Shown one piece after another: positions 27,789-38,600 of a DNA stretch of 64,000 nt. This DNA is from Letharia columbiana (Eukaryota; Ascomycota; Lecanoromycetes; Lecanorales; Parmeliaceae). The position numbers and the translations under genes are program-made. The number at the start of each line of letters is the position of its first letter. Within the stretch, counting starts at the first letter, position 1. The notes under the pieces were generated by a model. It worked only from the letters and a program-made list of their open reading frames with translations, searched no databases and had not been told where the DNA came from. The stretch lies in NCBI RefSeq assembly GCF_014066305.1, contig NW_023501165.1:1-64000 (forward strand). The letters run 5' to 3'.

Positions 27789-29466
27789 AGACTTAAAAGA
27801 ATAAATTATCTTTACTTCGCTCTCCGCTCTACTCTTTATAAATTTAATTATTTATTTATTTATATATATTATCGCGATAATACTTTATTTACTTACTTAC
27901 TTATATATATTATTATAATAACTCTTATAAATTTAATTATTTAAAAAATAAGAGAAGATTATAATATTTAATTAAAGTAATAAACTAATTAATAAGATTA
28001 TAATATTTTCTCTAATATACTATATTATTAATTTAACGAGTATTATAATAATTATCTCGAGAATTATATATTATAAAAGAATTTCTATATAATACTACGC
28101 GTTTATTAAGATATATAATATTTTTAAATATTAATATCGCTATTATAACTAAGTTAATTAAATTTTTTAATAAAATAAAATTAAAAGTTTACTTTTTAAT
28201 TATTATATTATAGCTTTTAATTTAATAAAGATCTATTTAACTATTTATTTAACTTTTATTAAGAGTTTTAAAAAAAGCTATATTACGTAATTACGTATTT
28301 TTATTAAAAATTATATATATATAGAGTATAAATATTATATATTAGACGATATATTAAAAAATTAAGTCTTAATAGAATTTTCTACTTAGATCTATTTTAA
28401 AATTAATAGAGTTAAATTAAAATTATATATAAAAGACTATAATATTTAATAATATTATATATTAAATTAATATAACGCGGAGATTTAATATATATAATTA
28501 GTAAATATAAAAGAAAGTATATTATAACTTATATAAAGAAGAATAGATTTTAATATTAATAATATAAGATTTATATAATATTAAATTTCAACGTATATAA
28601 ACGAATATATAACGCTAAATTTTAATATATATAAACGAATATATAACGCTAAATTTCGATATATATAAACGAATATATAACGCTAAATTTCGATATATAT
28701 AAACGAATATATAACGTTAAATTTTAATATATATAAACGAATATATAACGCTAAATTTCGACGTATATAAACGAATATATAACGCTAAATTTCGACGTAT
28801 ATAAATAAATATATAACGTTAAATTTTAATATATATAAATAAATATATAACGTTAAATTTCAACGTATATAAATAAATATATAATATTAAATTTTAACGT
28901 ATATAAATAAATATATAACGTTAAATTCTAGCGTATATAAACGAATATATAATATTAAATTTTAATATATATAAATAAATATATAACGTTAAATTTTAAT
29001 ATATATAAATAAATATATAATATTAAATTTTAACGTATATAAATAAATATATAACGCTAAATTTTAATATATATAAATAAATATATAACGCTAAATTTTA
29101 ATATATATAAATAAATATATAACGCTAAATTTCAACGTATATAAATAAATATATAATATTAAATTCTAATATATATAAACGAATATATAATATTAAATTC
29201 TAATATATATAAATAAATATATAACGCTAAATTTCGACGTATATAAACGAAAATATCGCGTTAAAGTAATCTTATTTTTTTTAATAAAGATAAATCTCGA
29301 ATTCGATTTCGAAGATCTTTAAATCTATATTTTATCTACTATTAAGTATTTATATTAATAATTATACTATATAAGATATTTAAATAATATAAAATAATTT
29401 AAATAATAGAAATTAAGTTAGATTTTAAAATTTTTATAGAGAAAATTTAAATTATAATTAGATTTA
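27789..29466 (+). repeat. Satellite-bearing module, copy 2
   Basis: This is the second copy of the 21,376-23,336 module and enters through the same junction with the 713-bp unit (CTATAGACTTAAAAG then AATAAATTATC). The shared 5' and 3' parts match copy 1 through most of their length. Beyond 29,466 the sequence follows a short 713-unit-like stretch and then diverges. Confidence 0.8.
28583..29262 (+). repeat. 34-bp satellite array 2 (20 units)
   Basis: Twenty units in perfect 34-bp register from 28,583 to 29,262, with the same consensus as array 1 and the same terminal variant (ACGAAAATATCGCG). No truncated units are seen. Differences between units are again transitions. Confidence 0.92.
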
Positions 29467-32210
29467 TAGATATAGATTATTTATTTTATTTATTATTATT
29501 TAAATATATAATATTAAAATTAATTATTAAAAGATAAGAAAAGAAAATATAAATAACGATCTTTAAGTCGTTATCGACGATATCGTAATTTAAGCGAAGT
29601 TATTTTATCTTATATAGTTTTAAATTATAAATAATTATTTATTAATTTTAAATAATTTATTATAGAAATAATAGTTAAAGTATAAAATAAAATTTATATC
29701 GATAAATAGCTAGACTCGAAATATTAAAGATTATATTATCGATATTCTAAAAGTATTAAAATATAAGATCTTTCTTTTAAGTCTAGCGTAAAAAGCGCTT
29801 CTTTAATCTATTAAAATTAATTATTATTAAATTTTTATTATTTATAAAAAAAGCTTTTTAATTAATAGTCTTAAAATCATTTATTACTTTATCTCGCTTT
29901 ACGATTTTATTTTAATATAAAAGATATAAAGCGTTATTAGAGAAGAACTTTATAAAGAGATATTAATTTTAATAATTAATTATTTCGCGAAGAGAAAGAA
30001 TATCTTTAAGAATAATATTAAAATTACCCGCTATTTAATATTAGTTAAATTTTAAAAAGAGATTTAATAATAATATATTATAAATATAGCGAGTTTTTTA
30101 ATTAGCTTTAAGAATCTCTATAATATTATTATATAAGCTTATAAAAGAAATAATATCTTTAAATATAGTTTTTAATCTTTTAAATTTATTTATAGAAGTT
30201 AAAAGATAATCGCGTTACTCTAGTCTAGAATTAAAATTATATATATTTTCTAATCTATAATTATATTTATTTAAATATTTTAAAAAGAAATCGATTATTA
30301 AAAAATTAAGAGTATCGAGATTAATAAGATTAAATTTAACTTCGCTTAATATTAAATATCTCTTAAATTATAAAGAAAGAGAGAATTATATCGAAGAAAG
30401 TATATATAAGAAATTCTTAGATTAAAAAGAAAGAGAGAATTATATCGAAGAGAGTATAGATAAAGAACTCTTAAATTATAAAAAAAGAAAGAGTTATATC
30501 GAAAAGAGTATAGATAAAAAACTCTTAAATTAAAAAGAAAGAGAGAATTATAAAAAAGAGAGTATAAATAAGAAATTTTTAAATTAAGAAGAAAGAAAGA
30601 ATTATAAAGAAGAGAGCGAACTTAAAAATCTCTTTATAAATATATAAATATTTAATTATAATAATAAATATAAAGAACTTTATCGCTCGGCTTTAATTAT
30701 AAATATATATTTATAGCTAGAATATTTATAATCTTAATAAAATTTTAGATAAATAGAATATTAAGAGCTTATCTACTTAGTTTACGCGATTTATTAAAAT
30801 TTAAAAAAACTTCTTTAAATAGTAATTTAGTTAAAGATTAAGTAATTATATTACTCTTATTTTAAGACTTAATTAAAAGATTAAATATAGTCTAGAAGAG
30901 GAATTATCGCTATTATAATCTTACTCTAATAAAGATAATATTATTATTTTTCTCTAACTCTCTTAATAAATTAAAACTCTCTATAATATTAATAATCTAA
31001 TTATTTTTTATTTAAACTATCTCTTATTATTTAGCTATAACTTTAAAGAATAAAAAACTCGCGAGATTTAAGAATTATAATAAAATAATTATATCTATTT
31101 ATAAGAATTAAACTTTATATTTAATTTAATATCTAGCTTAAATTCTAATTATAATCTCGCGAGCGAAAGCGTATTTTTCTTTTAAAGTTTTTTTAGAATA
31201 AATTATTATAATAAAGAAAAGAGAGTAGAGAAATAAAGATTATACTTTTATAAGAGATAAGATTAAATTAAATATATAATAAGCGCGTAGTAAATATAAG
31301 TTAAAGATAAAATTCTATATTAAAATAATTAGAAATAAAGTAATAAAAAGTTTTTTTTTTATTTAGATAAATATTATTTATAGATAATAATAACTTATTA
31401 GCGATATTTAATTAAATAAATTATATATAATAATAATAGCGTAAGACTAAATCTAATTAAATATATTATTTATAATAATAAATAATATTAATTTTTTAAT
31501 AGAATAAGATTAAATTTAATTAAATATATTATTTATAATAATAAGCGATATTAAAATATTTAGCTTCGCGCGTAATTATAAATAGAAATTATTATTAAAT
31601 AAAATATATTTAAATAAATATGGCTTATAGATTTTAGCGTCGCGATTATAGAATATTAAAAGATTTTAAATAAAGTAATATATAAAGAAGAAAGTAGATT
31701 AGATAATTAAAAACTAAGAACGCTATTAAATTTAGCGTATTCGCTTTTATAATCTTAAATCTTAATATTATTATTAAAAAACGTAAAATAATAAAATAAA
31801 AATCTAAAAGAATTTTTTTTTTTTTTTTCTCTAAGTTTTATGTATTCGCCGCTATAATTCTAACTTCTTCGCTTATTTAATTAAATTTTTTTTTATATAT
31901 CGCGAGAAGATAGCTTAAAAAAATATAATTTATTTTATTAAGCTATAATACTTTTAAGAGAATATTAAAAGATATATTAACTTTTCTAAATTAATAATTT
32001 AATAAAAAAGTTATAATTATAATATATATAATTTTATATTAAATATCGATATTGAAAGTATATAATAAATATATAAAATTATTATTAATAACTTTAATTA
32101 TAAAGTATTAGCGAATTTTATATAACTAATATTAATAAAAGATAAACTTTTCTTATTATTAATAAATATAGCTCGCTTTCTTTTATATATATAAAATAAT
32201 AAAATATAAT
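29467..32210 (+). pseudogene. Decayed unidentified gene containing 18-aa repeats
   Basis: The plus strand over roughly 29.7-31.7 kb has long frames broken almost only by TAA/TAG, consistent with a RIP-mutated gene. The 18-residue repeats at 30,363-30,632 lie inside it. Downstream stretches read Leu/Gln/Ile-rich protein (for example KYKELYRSALIINI near 30,670) without a family I can name. It sits between the second satellite module and a lone foldback arm at 32.2 kb, so it may be cargo or the transposase of a large element ending at 32,432. That link is inference. Confidence 0.4.
30363..30632 (+). repeat. Coding-phase tandem repeat, five 54-bp (18-aa) units
   Basis: Copies start at about 30,363, 30,417, 30,471, 30,525 and 30,579, each 54 bp. 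In one frame the unit reads L-N/D-Q/stop-K-E-R-E-N-Y-I-E-E-S-I-D-K-E-L, a charged, probably helical repeat. The only stops are TAA/TAG at one Gln position. The period and frame are kept in all five copies, so expansion occurred while the sequence was coding and before RIP. Confidence 0.8.
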
Positions 32211-32214
32211 AATT

Positions 32215-32432
32215 AAAATAGCTACTTCTAAATATAGAAATTCTAATCGAGATATTTTATATATATAATATTTTATAATATAATATTATAGATATACTAT
32301 ATTATAGAATATTTCGCTAAAATTCTATATTATATTAAATATAAAATAATATAAATCTTAATAATTTATATTATATTAGAGTATAATATAATAAATTAAT
32401 ATTTTATATTATATTATATCTTTTTAATTAAT
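32215..32432 (+). repeat. Single arm of the foldback/MULE-like terminal repeat
   Basis: It matches the arms at 60.9-61.16 kb and 7.97-8.19 kb: AATAGCTACTTCTAAATATA, then TTATATATATAATATTTTA, then the outer end TATATCTTTTTAATTAAT. The outer end faces right. No mirror-image arm was found upstream. Confidence 0.7.
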
Positions 32433-32605
32433 AAATATAAAGAGTTTAAGTCTTATTAAGATAAAGAATCTTATAAATAAAAATTAGACTTATATATAAA
32501 AGTATAATAAATACTTTAAATCTAATATAAATATTAATAAAGTATATAAGCTTAGTTATTAGAGTTTTCTATAATTAATAATATATTTAAAATTAATATA
32601 TAGCT

Positions 32606-33447
32606 CGATAATATCTTAAATATTATATTTCTAAACGAATTAAAATTATTCGATATCTTTAAAATAATCTTATTTTTTATATTTATAAATTAATTTCTTA
32701 GATTTATATTACTTAATAATAACTTTATATTAAACTTATTAAATAGATTTCTCTTATTAATAAATATCTAAGTATTTTTTAAAGCTATAATATATAGTTT
32801 ATAGATCTTACTATCGCTATTAATAATCTCTATTAATATCGATTATATAATATTCTATAAAGAAACTTACTTAATATTAAATTAGAGTTTTTAGCGTCTA
32901 TAACTTAATTCGATTTAAGAGCTCTTAATTAATTATATTATATTATTTTATCGATATTCTATTTATTTAAATATAGATTCGAAAATTATTATTATTTATC
33001 TCTATATTAATAAATATAATTCTTATTATATTATATCGATTTTCTTTTAATTAGACTTTTTATATATATTTATATCTTAATTAACGATATCGCTATAGTC
33101 TAAATATAAAGAGCTATTATTATTCTTAATATCTCTAACGAAAAAAAATATAATATTAAGATTTTCGAATATAATTATTTCTTTATTACTTTTACTATTT
33201 TTTAGACGTTAAGCGTATATATATCTTTCTATCTTTTTACTTATTAATTATAAAATATAATTTTATAAAGAAGAGAGATAGTATTATAAGCGTATTTTTA
33301 ATATATCTCTTAATTTTATAGCTAGTAAATCTTAATAAAGATATTTTCTATTATATTATATCTTCTTTTTATTTATATAGTTTAATAATCTTATTATTCT
33401 ATCTATTTAATACTTATATTAATATTATATTTATATTAATTCTAATA
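32606..33447 (+). repeat. Solo gypsy LTR (RIP-mutated)
   Basis: About 840 bp aligns by eye with the right LTR of the gypsy element at 56,122-56,995. Shared points are TAATATCTTA near the start, ATTCGATAT, TTTTTATATTTATAAA, TTAAACTTATTAAAT, TAATTAATTATATTATAT and the end TATATTAATTCTAATA. No gypsy coding sequence adjoins it, so it is probably a recombination-derived solo LTR. Start is uncertain by about 20 bp. Confidence 0.75.
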
Positions 33448-33689
33448 AATATAATTTAGCTAATTTATATACTTATTAAATATATTAATTAATATTAATA
33501 AATATCTCGATATATAATTACTATTATAAGATCTATTATTAAATATAATATTTCTAATAATATTTAAAGAAAAGTATAATTCTATATATAAGAAAAGCTC
33601 TTTATATATTAATAACTAGATTAAATAAGTACTAGTAATAGCGAGTAGTAAGTCGTTTTAATAAATATATTAAATAAAAGTTAAGTAAG
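33448..33689. other. RIP-mutated DNA between solo LTR and MITE
   Basis: Short AT-rich stretch without a recognised feature. It may include the undetected left part of the MITE that ends at 34,091. Confidence 0.4.
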
Positions 33690-34091
33690 TATTAATAATA
33701 GCTCTTATAAGAATTTATAACGACTTTATAAGTCTTAAATAAAAATATCTAGCTATTATAGAGTCTTTCGTAGAGAGCTATTACTAATAGTAAACTAAAT
33801 TTAAGCTCTTTTAATCTATTTATATCTAGTTTATAACTCTTATATCTAATCTTTACTTCTAATAGTCTATATAAATATAGATATCTAGAAAGTAGATATC
33901 TAGCTATATCTATAAATAGACTATTTAAGTAAGTTACTATAATAAGTTTAATAAATTATCGAATTATACTCTAAGTAATTAATTCTTATCGAATTATATC
34001 TTAAATTTTAATATAGAGATAGTAATTTAGTAATAGAGGGTATGATTCGATAAGGATTTATAGTTTCGGGGTATGATTCGGTAATTAGCCC
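33690..34091. mobile_element. RIP-mutated copy of the MULE-like MITE
   Basis: The last 400 bp match the unmutated MITE at 42,316-43,040, with C to T and G to A changes throughout. GTATTAATAATAGCTCTTAT corresponds to the hairpin arm GTGTTAGCAGCAGCCCCCAC, and AGTAAACTAAATTTAAGCTC to AGTGGGCTAAATTTGGCCCC. The terminal repeat GGGGTATGATTCGGTAATTA plus GCCC is almost unmutated and ends at 34,091, exactly where normal-composition DNA begins. The left end was not located. Confidence 0.8.
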
Positions 34092-34410
34092 GCCTCTTCC
34101 ACACGTATGGCGCGCCAATCTACTTCAATTCCAGCCCTGGTACGTTCAGGTCCTAGAGAGCTTTGCGCGTTGGGAATATCGCTCACCAGATCCAGATAAT
34201 AAGCCCCCGGCCAAGATCTGTGAATTGCCCGACTCCCTCCTCTCCTCCTATTCCACGGGTCGAGGCGATGAGCTGCAGCAGATCGGTCGCGCTTTCAGTA
34301 CATCCTCGGGTGACCCCCGCCCGCTATGCAATACATGGTATGGCTGTATATTGTTGCTAGAATTCAAGGCGCTTGCTTCAATCGGTGAGCCGAGGTTACT
34401 TGAGAATTAG
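34092..34410 (+). pseudogene. 3' fragment of an unidentified gene, cut by the MITE
   Basis: One plus-strand frame is open from the transposon border to a TAG at 34,408-34,410, about 105 codons with ordinary composition. Residues include PHVWRANLLQFQPWYVQVLE near the start and ELPDSLLSSYSTGRGDELQQ in the middle. There is no credible start codon at the left edge, and an in-frame stop lies just inside the MITE (34,051), so this looks like the C-terminal part of a gene whose 5' part was separated by the insertion. I do not recognise the family, and a chance open frame cannot be excluded at this length. Confidence 0.45.
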
Positions 34411-35162
34411 TGCTCGCAAACAGTGAGGCCATACAGAAATCACGTATGCACAAGTAGATCTGTAGATATATGATTGGGCATATCTAGCCGGGGCAGCTAA
34501 GACTTTTCTGGGCATCCATAGCCCAGAAAAACTCCCATGTCTGAGCGACATGCCCTGGAGTGAAAATGAGGCTATACATAGGTGTGGGTGGGTGGGAGAA
34601 CAATGATATGGCTCTGAAAGGAACAATTGAGAAGAGCCCACTACTGGTGCAGTGGCCATACAAATAGTACCCGCCATGTCCACCTGTCTCCGCATATCAT
34701 GATATCGCATATCGCATAATGATGGGACGGCTGATCAAACAGCCACCAACGCTATGGCCTCATAATGGACCCACTAACCCACTCCCACTGTTGCGAAGAA
34801 GCCCTGGCTATGGGTCCCATCAGACGGGGTCACATAGTTGTGCAGTGAGCGAAAATTGGCTGGAAGGACTGGAAGGGGGGGGCTTGCTTGATCCCACCTA
34901 GCTGGCCTCTTCGCACGAGGGAGGAGGTAGATGATATAGGGTGTAATGGAAACGGCAGTTCGAATTGGTGAAGGTGCAACATTATATGCATTTTGGTGGT
35001 CTTCGAGTTCGCCACACTCGCTCTGAACGCTTTCGTAGCGACAAAGAAGGTGAGTAACGTATCTGTGGATGTGTTAGACCGGTGCTGTAAGGTGCTGATA
35101 AACTGAAAGATCTAGTCACTCTTCACCCTTTTCTCTTGACTCGCGCATTCCGGTTCTACCAC
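34411..35162. other. Ordinary-composition intergenic DNA
   Basis: This lies between two converging coding segments. Short open frames on both strands show no conserved motif. A G-run (GAAGGGGGGGGCTT) lies near 34,870. I see no RNA gene. Confidence 0.5.
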
Positions 35163-36699
35163 CTAACCGCGCCCTCCCTCCAACTCTGGGATATGTCTGC
35201 TCCATCCCTCCAATTCTGCTGTAGGTCTTCGGGACTCTGTCTTCAACACGGGCTCCAATGTCCCAATCTCCAGAACATGTGGTCCCGGTGCTTTGGCGTC
35301 TAATTCTGGAGCTCGTGGATTCTTTGCTTCCATCTCTACAATAGTTGAGGAATCCAGCATGGGATTTGGCCCATCGCTCCAGCTCTGCTTTCGCGATAAC
35401 GGTAAAAATGGTGATGATGCTGGTTTCCTTGCCGGTAGCATGTCCATGAGTAGTTGAGAGCCTCTTTTATGAGTACTCCTGCGATTGCGTAATAGTTTTA
35501 ATTTCTCGGAGAGGAATGGTAGTATGGGTCCGAGGGAAGGAAGGCATGCTGGTGGTGACAGCGAAGGCCCTGATATTAGCTGACTTCCTTTATATGTAGG
35601 AGCGAGCTGAGAAAACAATTATGTACTGACCACAAATGATTGAAACGTTGGCCTCGACACTCGTCCAGATAAAGATATTGGCGTAAACGAAGGTGAAGTC
35701 GGCAGTAGATCGATCTTTGACTAGATAGGTCAAGCGTACGATGGAGACAAATGTCACGCTGGATTCAGAACAATCGTCAGCGAGAAAAGCTAGTTCTAGT
35801 TCCAGCGCCGGCAGTGTACTCGTGGAGGAGACACAAAAAAAAGGGCAATATACAAGATACCTAACGCAAACACGGCAGTCAATGTGACTTTTCGTGACCT
35901 TTGCAGATGAAGTTTCCAGATCAGTGGCACCGGAATGCCCAGAAGCACTACATCGGTGACAATATGTGGTGTCGATGAGCCCACAAAGAGCTGATAGTTG
36001 CCATAATAACATTCTCTCTCCACGTCCACCATAATGTTCCATATTGTACCGACAGGAACACATTGAAATATTGTGAGAAGCACCTAGATTATCGTAAGGA
36101 GTCCGCCAACATCCCCAACATCAAGAGACGAAAACGTACCACTGAAATGCCCCAACAGGTCACAGACGCTGCAAGAGTCCAGATGATGACTCGAGTTGAT
36201 CGGCCGTTGGCGCTGAAAAGACGCCAGTAGAAAGCTAGAATGGAATACTTGACAATCCAGATGATAATTCCCCAGCAGATCTCAATGATAAACATCGCAT
36301 GCTGCAAGCGCTCCAACTGAAATGCATCTACTTCATCTATGATTTGGCCTAACCCTTCCTCTGTCACTGTTGCGTAGGAGTTGCATGTAAGCTCATAGCT
36401 ATTCATCTCGCGGTCTACAGTCCGACTTAGATGACTTACTCCGGAAGGCCGAGATGAAGCACATCGCCGTGGCAAGGAGCTGGTGTAAACATGAGCTTGA
36501 ATTATTCTCCTGGACCATTGAGGTAGTTCACGCGTCTAATGATTTAGGGAATGCTCACAGTAGCAGGTACTATAAGCCAGTCGTCATACCAGAAACCTGC
36601 TTTTGAAAAATTTCGAGCAAAGTAGCGAAGACAGACGGCGATAAGCGTCAAAGCCCATGTGGCTAGGATAGGACCTCGTATACGGGTGATTTCAGACAT
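35163..36699 (-). CDS. Fungal rhodopsin-domain seven-helix membrane protein, six exons
   Basis: Intact 383-aa protein. Exons (high to low): 36,699-36,559; 36,479-36,440; 36,366-36,140; 36,083-35,854; 35,758-35,631; 35,548-35,163. Introns of 79, 73, 56, 95 and 82 bp start GTGAGC, GTAAGT, GTACGT, GTATAT and GTCAGT and end in AG. The spliced length is 1,152 bp, a whole number of codons, and joins give continuous family motifs. The start is MSEITRIRGP. Hydrophobic segments lie near residues 10-28, 41-60, 82-110, 118-145, 165-190, 200-222 and 235-260, and a polar tail of about 120 residues (265-383) follows. Motifs YDDW (38-41), ILAFYWRLF, DVVLLGIPVPLIW and IICACLPSLGP match the fungal rhodopsin-domain family (Pfam Fung_rhodopsin, often annotated integral membrane or satratoxin-cluster SC4-like). 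The biochemical role of that family is unknown. There are no RIP stops. It is the only gene here I consider functional. Confidence 0.9.
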
Positions 36700-37435
36700 T
36701 TGGAACGAAGGTCGCAGGTCGTGAACTGTTTTTGAGTGCCCTGAAGTCTAACGAGTGAAAAGCAGATAAGACAAGTTAAACATTAGCCAGCGGAAAGTAG
36801 ATGGGATATTTTAGAGTGATAAGTCCGAGGGAGAAAGCTGTATAATATGAAAATACAAGGCTATGCATTTGCGGCTGAGTTGCATTGCATATGAAACGAG
36901 ACGCGTCTCTTTCCTGCATAGATCGAAAGGGCACGGCGCTGTAGGCGTTCTTGAGATTATAGGGGTGTAGCTCCTGAACACTACTAATCACTGCCATTAT
37001 GTGAGTCATCGCCGGTTCTTTGTCACTTGATTATGATTCTGCGTGAGATGCTTGCAAGGGATTGATGTTCATCTTTAAGAGACACATTGAATAGGTACAG
37101 AAGGGTCCTATAATTAAGGTCTTGGCAGAACTGCAGTTTTTGATGTGTACAGTAAGGTAAGGCTAAGGTAGACGTCCTCCCCTTTTTGTCTACATGTACA
37201 CATTCGAAAATCAACATGGTGGCTGAGTTCCAGTACGCCTTGAATGCAATTCTCGGGGACCTCTTTCGAGTTCTATGTTGCTATTTATAAGATGTATCTC
37301 CGTGAAACAAAATCCTCCATCCTTTCTTCCCTCCGTACAGAAACACTTTTACCCGTTCAATTTTCTAATTTCCAAAAAGCGTCATCCTCCAGGGCCTGAA
37401 TACGCAAGACTACATAAATCCTGCGATATAATAAG
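36700..37435. other. Upstream region of the rhodopsin-domain gene; no gene seen
   Basis: Normal-composition DNA containing the presumed promoter. Open frames are short and lack conserved motifs. A pyrimidine-rich run (TCCATCCTTTCTTCCCTCCG) near 37,315-37,340 resembles a fungal promoter/5' leader facing right, towards the ATG at 37,436. Confidence 0.4.
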
Positions 37436-37525
37436 ATGAGTGTCGAGGTATCGGACCGAGGCCGACTGCTGGAGGAAAGTGTCCCTGAAGAATTGCGGTT
37501 GTGCCCGGGAAGCTGCCGACACTAA
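37436..37525 (+). CDS. Possible 5' end of a gene or a 29-aa ORF
   Basis: ATG at 37,436 follows a promoter-like pyrimidine stretch and opens a 29-codon frame (MSVEVSDRGRLLEESVPEEL in its first twenty residues) to a TAA. The composition looks coding. The stop is followed by unrelated frames and a CACTAAC that could be an intron branch site, so it could be the first exon of a gene whose rest is lost or unrecognised. I cannot name a family. Confidence 0.2.
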   Translation: MSVEVSDRGRLLEESVPEELRLCPGSCRH

Positions 37526-38164
37526 CCGAAATTCGGCTTTTTGGGGGCGGGATCAATGTCGCAAAAAGGGGCTCGCATCTGCATCTCTCCTTTTTAGGTC
37601 GTCAGTCCACCCTATCGAAAGAAGGCGCTGCTGAGGATCAATCCTGCCAAGGGCATTTGTCAATCTTACTCACTTGGATTGCGGACTTGCGAATCTGTCC
37701 CGCTCATCTACTCTCATTGCCCTTTCGATAGGCAGTCTTCGGCTGAGCGACAGCCTCTAGATTCGTCGATGAGCTAGATATTCAGAGCTCTCGCCCAACG
37801 TAAAAGATGACTTGACCTTTTGAAGTTTTGCATTTATCTCGATGTATGTCCAAGAAGCCTCAAAGTCTCGACGGACTTCTCTTGGCCTTATGAGCCGGAG
37901 AGGTGCGCGAAGACCCTTGTGAATCCTGATCACTCCTTAATACCCATGCCGCGGCAACAACAGGACTTACAGAGCCGTGTGCTGAGGGTTGACAAAGGAA
38001 AGTGATCGGCCACAACAGCAAGAGACCTTTTCACCTTTCACCCATTGAACATGGTAAACAGCCCTACTACGGCGGACGACGGCTGACACTACGATAAAAC
38101 TAAAAAAAAAATCTCTTTTCGTTTTTTTCTTTGCGATTTCTAGTACGGAGGTTGCCATCGAAAG
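37526..38164. other. Ordinary-composition DNA up to the second RIP border
   Basis: No gene is supported here. Short frames on both strands have no recognisable motif. Composition changes sharply to RIP-type at about 38,165, just after GTACGGAGGTTGCCATCGAA. Confidence 0.5.
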
Positions 38165-38600
38165 TTCTAAATATTAGAGTTAGAGCTTTAAAACTCTTAA
38201 TATTCTTAGTAAATATCTTAAATATCTTAAATATTAATACTTTATATAATAGCGATATTAGTATTATATATTTAAAGTATATATATATAAAGTATATATA
38301 TATAAAGTATATATATATAAAGTATATAATAGCGATATTATTATATATATATAAAGTATATAATTATAATATTATTATATATATAATAGCGATAATAGTA
38401 TAATATTATATATACTTACGCTAATAAGAATATTATAAGAAATAGAAAATAGAGAGAGAATATAAAGCTTTTTAATATATATTTAATATATATTTAATAT
38501 AATAAGTAAATATCTTTCTATTACTCTCTAATTATAATATTTAATACTTAGAGTATTAATTATAACGACGAAATTAGATTATAAATACTCGCTTTAATTA
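38165..38600. repeat. RIP-mutated DNA with short TATATAAAG tandem repeats
   Basis: Between about 38,265 and 38,335 a unit of 15-16 bp (AAAGTATATATATAT) repeats about four times, with a related copy near 38,350. It yields a Tyr/Ile-rich open frame that is an artefact of the repeat. It probably belongs to the flank or terminus of the Tc1 relic downstream. Confidence 0.65.

Noticed and set aside
350..34050. Mitochondrial DNA or a mitochondrial insertion explaining the AT content
   Set aside because: The blocks contain nuclear transposon relics with strand-symmetric CpA depletion and no mitochondrial genes.
34163..34901. Other short open frames in island 1
   Set aside because: They overlap the better-supported truncated frame or lie in intergenic DNA with no motif.
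36776..37217. Two short minus-strand open frames upstream of the rhodopsin-domain gene
   Set aside because: No conserved motif, no credible promoter or splice structure, and they occupy the gene's upstream region.
38131..38403. 90-codon plus-strand open frame
   Set aside because: Most of it is generated by TATATAAAG tandem repeats and it crosses the RIP border.
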